Shown here: in pieces, positions 4,076 through 5,488 of the stretch
Position numbering within the stretch: position 1 is the first letter of the stretch
How the letters are laid out: every line of letters starts with the position of its first letter
Source: Bacillota bacterium
Lineage (GTDB): Bacteria; Bacillota; Limnochordia; Limnochordales; ZCTH02-B6
Reading direction: 5' to 3'
Length of the DNA stretch: 5,488 bases
Assembly (NCBI GenBank): GCA_003387805.1
Contig: QGSR01000142.1
Location: 1-5,488, forward strand
The notes under the pieces: generated by a model
What the model was told of the DNA's origin: nothing
Seen by the model: only the letters and a program-made list of their open reading frames with translations
Database searches by the model: none
Position numbers and translations under genes: made by a program

Positions 4076-5338
4076 TCACACCGGGCCGTGCAGCGAACTC
4101 TCGTACGGTTCAAAGAGGGTATTGTACAGGTCCATCGCGTGCCGGTCCGTCATCAAGCTCAAGTAGTCGCACACGAACCGCTTCAGCGACGGGCTTGGCC
4201 CCGGCCGCCCGCCGGCGCCCGCGTCGGCCGCCTCGTTCCTGCCGTCCAGCGGTATGCCCTCCGCCGCCAGCCGTTCCCGCACGTGCAGCGGCAGCAGCTT
4301 CGGGTTCCCGCTGAAGGCTTCGAACAGCTTCCGCAGCACCATGCGCCCTTTGTGCACCATGCGCACTACGCGCGGATCGTAGTACACGCGCTCGTACAAA
4401 TAATCTTTCAGCTCCACCAGCTTCCGCCACATGTCGTCGGGAAACGCCGCCACCGGCTCGGGGTGCCGCCGCACCGCATCGGGGCTGTCGAGCCCGTAGC
4501 GCTCCAGGCGGCGCACCGTCTCCTCCACCGCCGCCCGGATGAGCCGGTCAATCAAGGCCCGCACGCGAAAACGGCGGGCCATCTCCCGCTCGGCCAGCGG
4601 CGTGTAGGCATAGCCCGGCGCCGGCGAAGGGACCTCCCGCCACAGCTCGATGTCCCGCTCCAGCTCCTCCTCCCGGAGAAACCCGGCGGCCAGAGCGTCT
4701 TCCAAGTCGTGCGTACAGTATGCGATCATGTCGGCCAGGTTCGACAGCTGCGCCTCCAGGCCCGGCTGCGGCCAGGCGGCGAACTCGTCCGGCACCCGCG
4801 GATCGTCGAAAAACGTGGCATGCCGAGCGATGCCTTCGCGCACTTCCCACGTCAAGTTAAGGCCGGGAAAATCCGGATACCGGATTTCCAGCTCGTCGAC
4901 GATGCGCAAAGCCTGCTCGTTGTGCTCGAAGCCGCCTTCGTCGGCCATGAGCCGGTTCAGCTCGTCTTCGCCGCCGTGGCCGAAAGGCGGATGTCCCAGG
5001 TCGTGGGCCAGTGAAATGGCCCAGGTGAGATCCGGATTGGCACCGACCATGTGCGCCAGGGCCGCCCCGATTTGGGCTACTTCGAGGGAATGCGTGAGGC
5101 GGGTACGGTAAAAGTCGCCTTCGTGGAAAACGTACACCTGCGTCTTGTACTGCAGCCGGCGGAACGCCGCCGAGTGCAGGATCCGGTCCCGGTCCCGCTG
5201 GAAAGCCGTGCGGGGATCGCTGCCGCCCTCGGCGTAGCGTCTCCCCCGGCTGTTCATGGCCGCGGTGCCGTACGGTGCCAGCCGGGCTGCATCCCACCGC
5301 TCTTGTTGCGCTTTGTCCAGCAAAGGAAAGCCCCGCAA
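4076..5338 (-). CDS. dgt: dGTPase-like HD-domain dNTP triphosphohydrolase (type 2 family)
   Basis: Members of this family hydrolyse dNTPs to deoxynucleoside plus triphosphate and help control nucleotide pools; the exact substrate here is unknown. The HD-domain metal ligands are all visible: H83 in YRTRLTHSLEVAQIG, H112-D113 in SLAHDLGHPPFGHGGE, and D203 in NLADMIAYCTHDLEDAL; FEHNEQALRI (137-146) is also typical. The family's N-terminal DPRTAFQRDRDRILHSAAFR (41-60) and the closing DYLSLMTDRHAMDLY (391-405) show it is complete. At 420 residues it is slightly long; a Gly/Pro/Ala-rich insert (about 366-384) before the last helix explains part of this. The outermost possible start is TTG 5338; TTG 5323, with a GCGGGG site 7 bases upstream, also fits the family's N-terminus. 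The ATG at residue 28 would cut off the conserved LAPYG segment and is unlikely. It is probably transcribed alone or from further upstream. Confidence 0.92.
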   Translation of the reverse strand: MRGFPLLDKAQQERWDAARLAPYGTAAMNSRGRRYAEGGSDPRTAFQRDRDRILHSAAFRRLQYKTQVYVFHEGDFYRTRLTHSLEVAQIGAALAHMVGANPDLTWAISLAHDLGHPPFGHGGEDELNRLMADEGGFEHNEQALRIVDELEIRYPDFPGLNLTWEVREGIARHATFFDDPRVPDEFAAWPQPGLEAQLSNLADMIAYCTHDLEDALAAGFLREEELERDIELWREVPSPAPGYAYTPLAEREMARRFRVRALIDRLIRAAVEETVRRLERYGLDSPDAVRRHPEPVAAFPDDMWRKLVELKDYLYERVYYDPRVVRMVHKGRMVLRKLFEAFSGNPKLLPLHVRERLAAEGIPLDGRNEAADAGAGGRPGPSPSLKRFVCDYLSLMTDRHAMDLYNTLFEPYESSLHGPV

Positions 5339-5488
5339 GGGCCGCGGTCCCCCAAAATACGAATGGTTTTCCTAAATGTCCCAGGTTTCTTCGACGCGGA
5401 CGGGATTCCTCCTTCCTTGCAGGGATACCCGCGGGCCGCTGAGGATGCCGGTCTTCGGGGATGCGGCGGCCGGGCGCCGAAAGCGTAT
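5339..5488. other. Upstream flank of the dGTPase-like gene, no identified gene
   Basis: On the minus strand, in the same frame as the dGTPase-like gene, 38 codons run in from the window edge to a TAG at 5374-5372, ending GRRNPVRVEETWDI. It could be the tail of an upstream gene, but I do not recognise it and composition alone can keep frames open here. The stretch also has an AAGGAAGGAGGAAT purine run (about 5419-5406) and CGTCGAA (5395-5389), one base off the Spo0A box TGNCGAA. Only the promoter-like pair at 5354-5382 is a usable feature. Confidence 0.35.
5354..5382 (-). promoter_or_regulatory. Possible promoter for the dGTPase-like gene
   Basis: GGGACA (5382-5377) and TATTTT (5359-5354) are spaced by an ideal 17 bases; the -35 is identical to that of the sugar operon and is again preceded by T (TGGGACA). 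Transcription would start near 5347, leaving only about 9 bases before TTG 5338 or about 24 before TTG 5323, which favours the second start if the promoter is real. The -10 matches consensus at only 4 of 6 positions. Confidence 0.45.

Noticed and set aside
3902..5014. 370-codon open frame on the plus strand
   Set aside because: It is antisense to the dGTPase-like gene, with the Arg/His/Pro-rich composition of an antisense reading and no ribosome site or motif.

Overview
This window looks like chromosomal DNA from a very GC-rich Gram-positive bacterium, most plausibly a (thermophilic?) high-GC member of the Bacillota. The reasons are strong AGGAGG-type Shine-Dalgarno sites, a sigma-A-type extended -10 promoter, a free-standing NifU/Nfu N-terminal domain protein without cysteines, and a type 2 dGTPase-like protein of the kind common in this group. 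The taxon is an inference; there is no rRNA or other direct marker. All seven credible genes are on the minus strand, so the window reads from right to left.

Right end, 5488 to 4076: an upstream stretch with a possible promoter, then a dGTPase-like HD-domain phosphohydrolase. Middle, 4075 to 1810: a 148-base intergenic region carries the best promoter in the window (TGnTATAAT, with a perfect inverted repeat lying over the -35 region). It drives a Gfo/Idh/MocA NAD-dependent dehydrogenase followed 12 bases later by a DegT/DnrJ/EryC1/StrS PLP aminotransferase. Together these are the classic two-step module that oxidises a sugar hydroxyl to a ketone and transaminates it; the closest model I can name is GnnA/GnnB (UDP-GlcNAc to UDP-GlcNAc3N) or WbpB/WbpE. 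The product is probably an amino-sugar nucleotide for a surface glycan.

Left part, 1720 to 154: a 108-residue protein I do not recognise; a LuxR-type regulator with a receiver-like N-terminus whose phosphorylation residues are mostly replaced; the Nfu-N-type small protein; and an 82-residue protein joined to it by an ATGA overlap. The regulator's frame runs 149 bases into the Nfu-type gene, which is unusual and may mark a frameshift. Left end, 1 to 153: no gene, but dense GC hairpins and a five-tract G-quadruplex motif on the transcribed-sense (minus) strand just past the last gene.

I do not see a mobile element, CRISPR array, tRNA, rRNA or defence system. The items most worth checking are the regulator/Nfu overlap, the degenerate receiver, the operator-like repeat in the sugar-module promoter, and the G-quadruplex and hairpin block at the left end.
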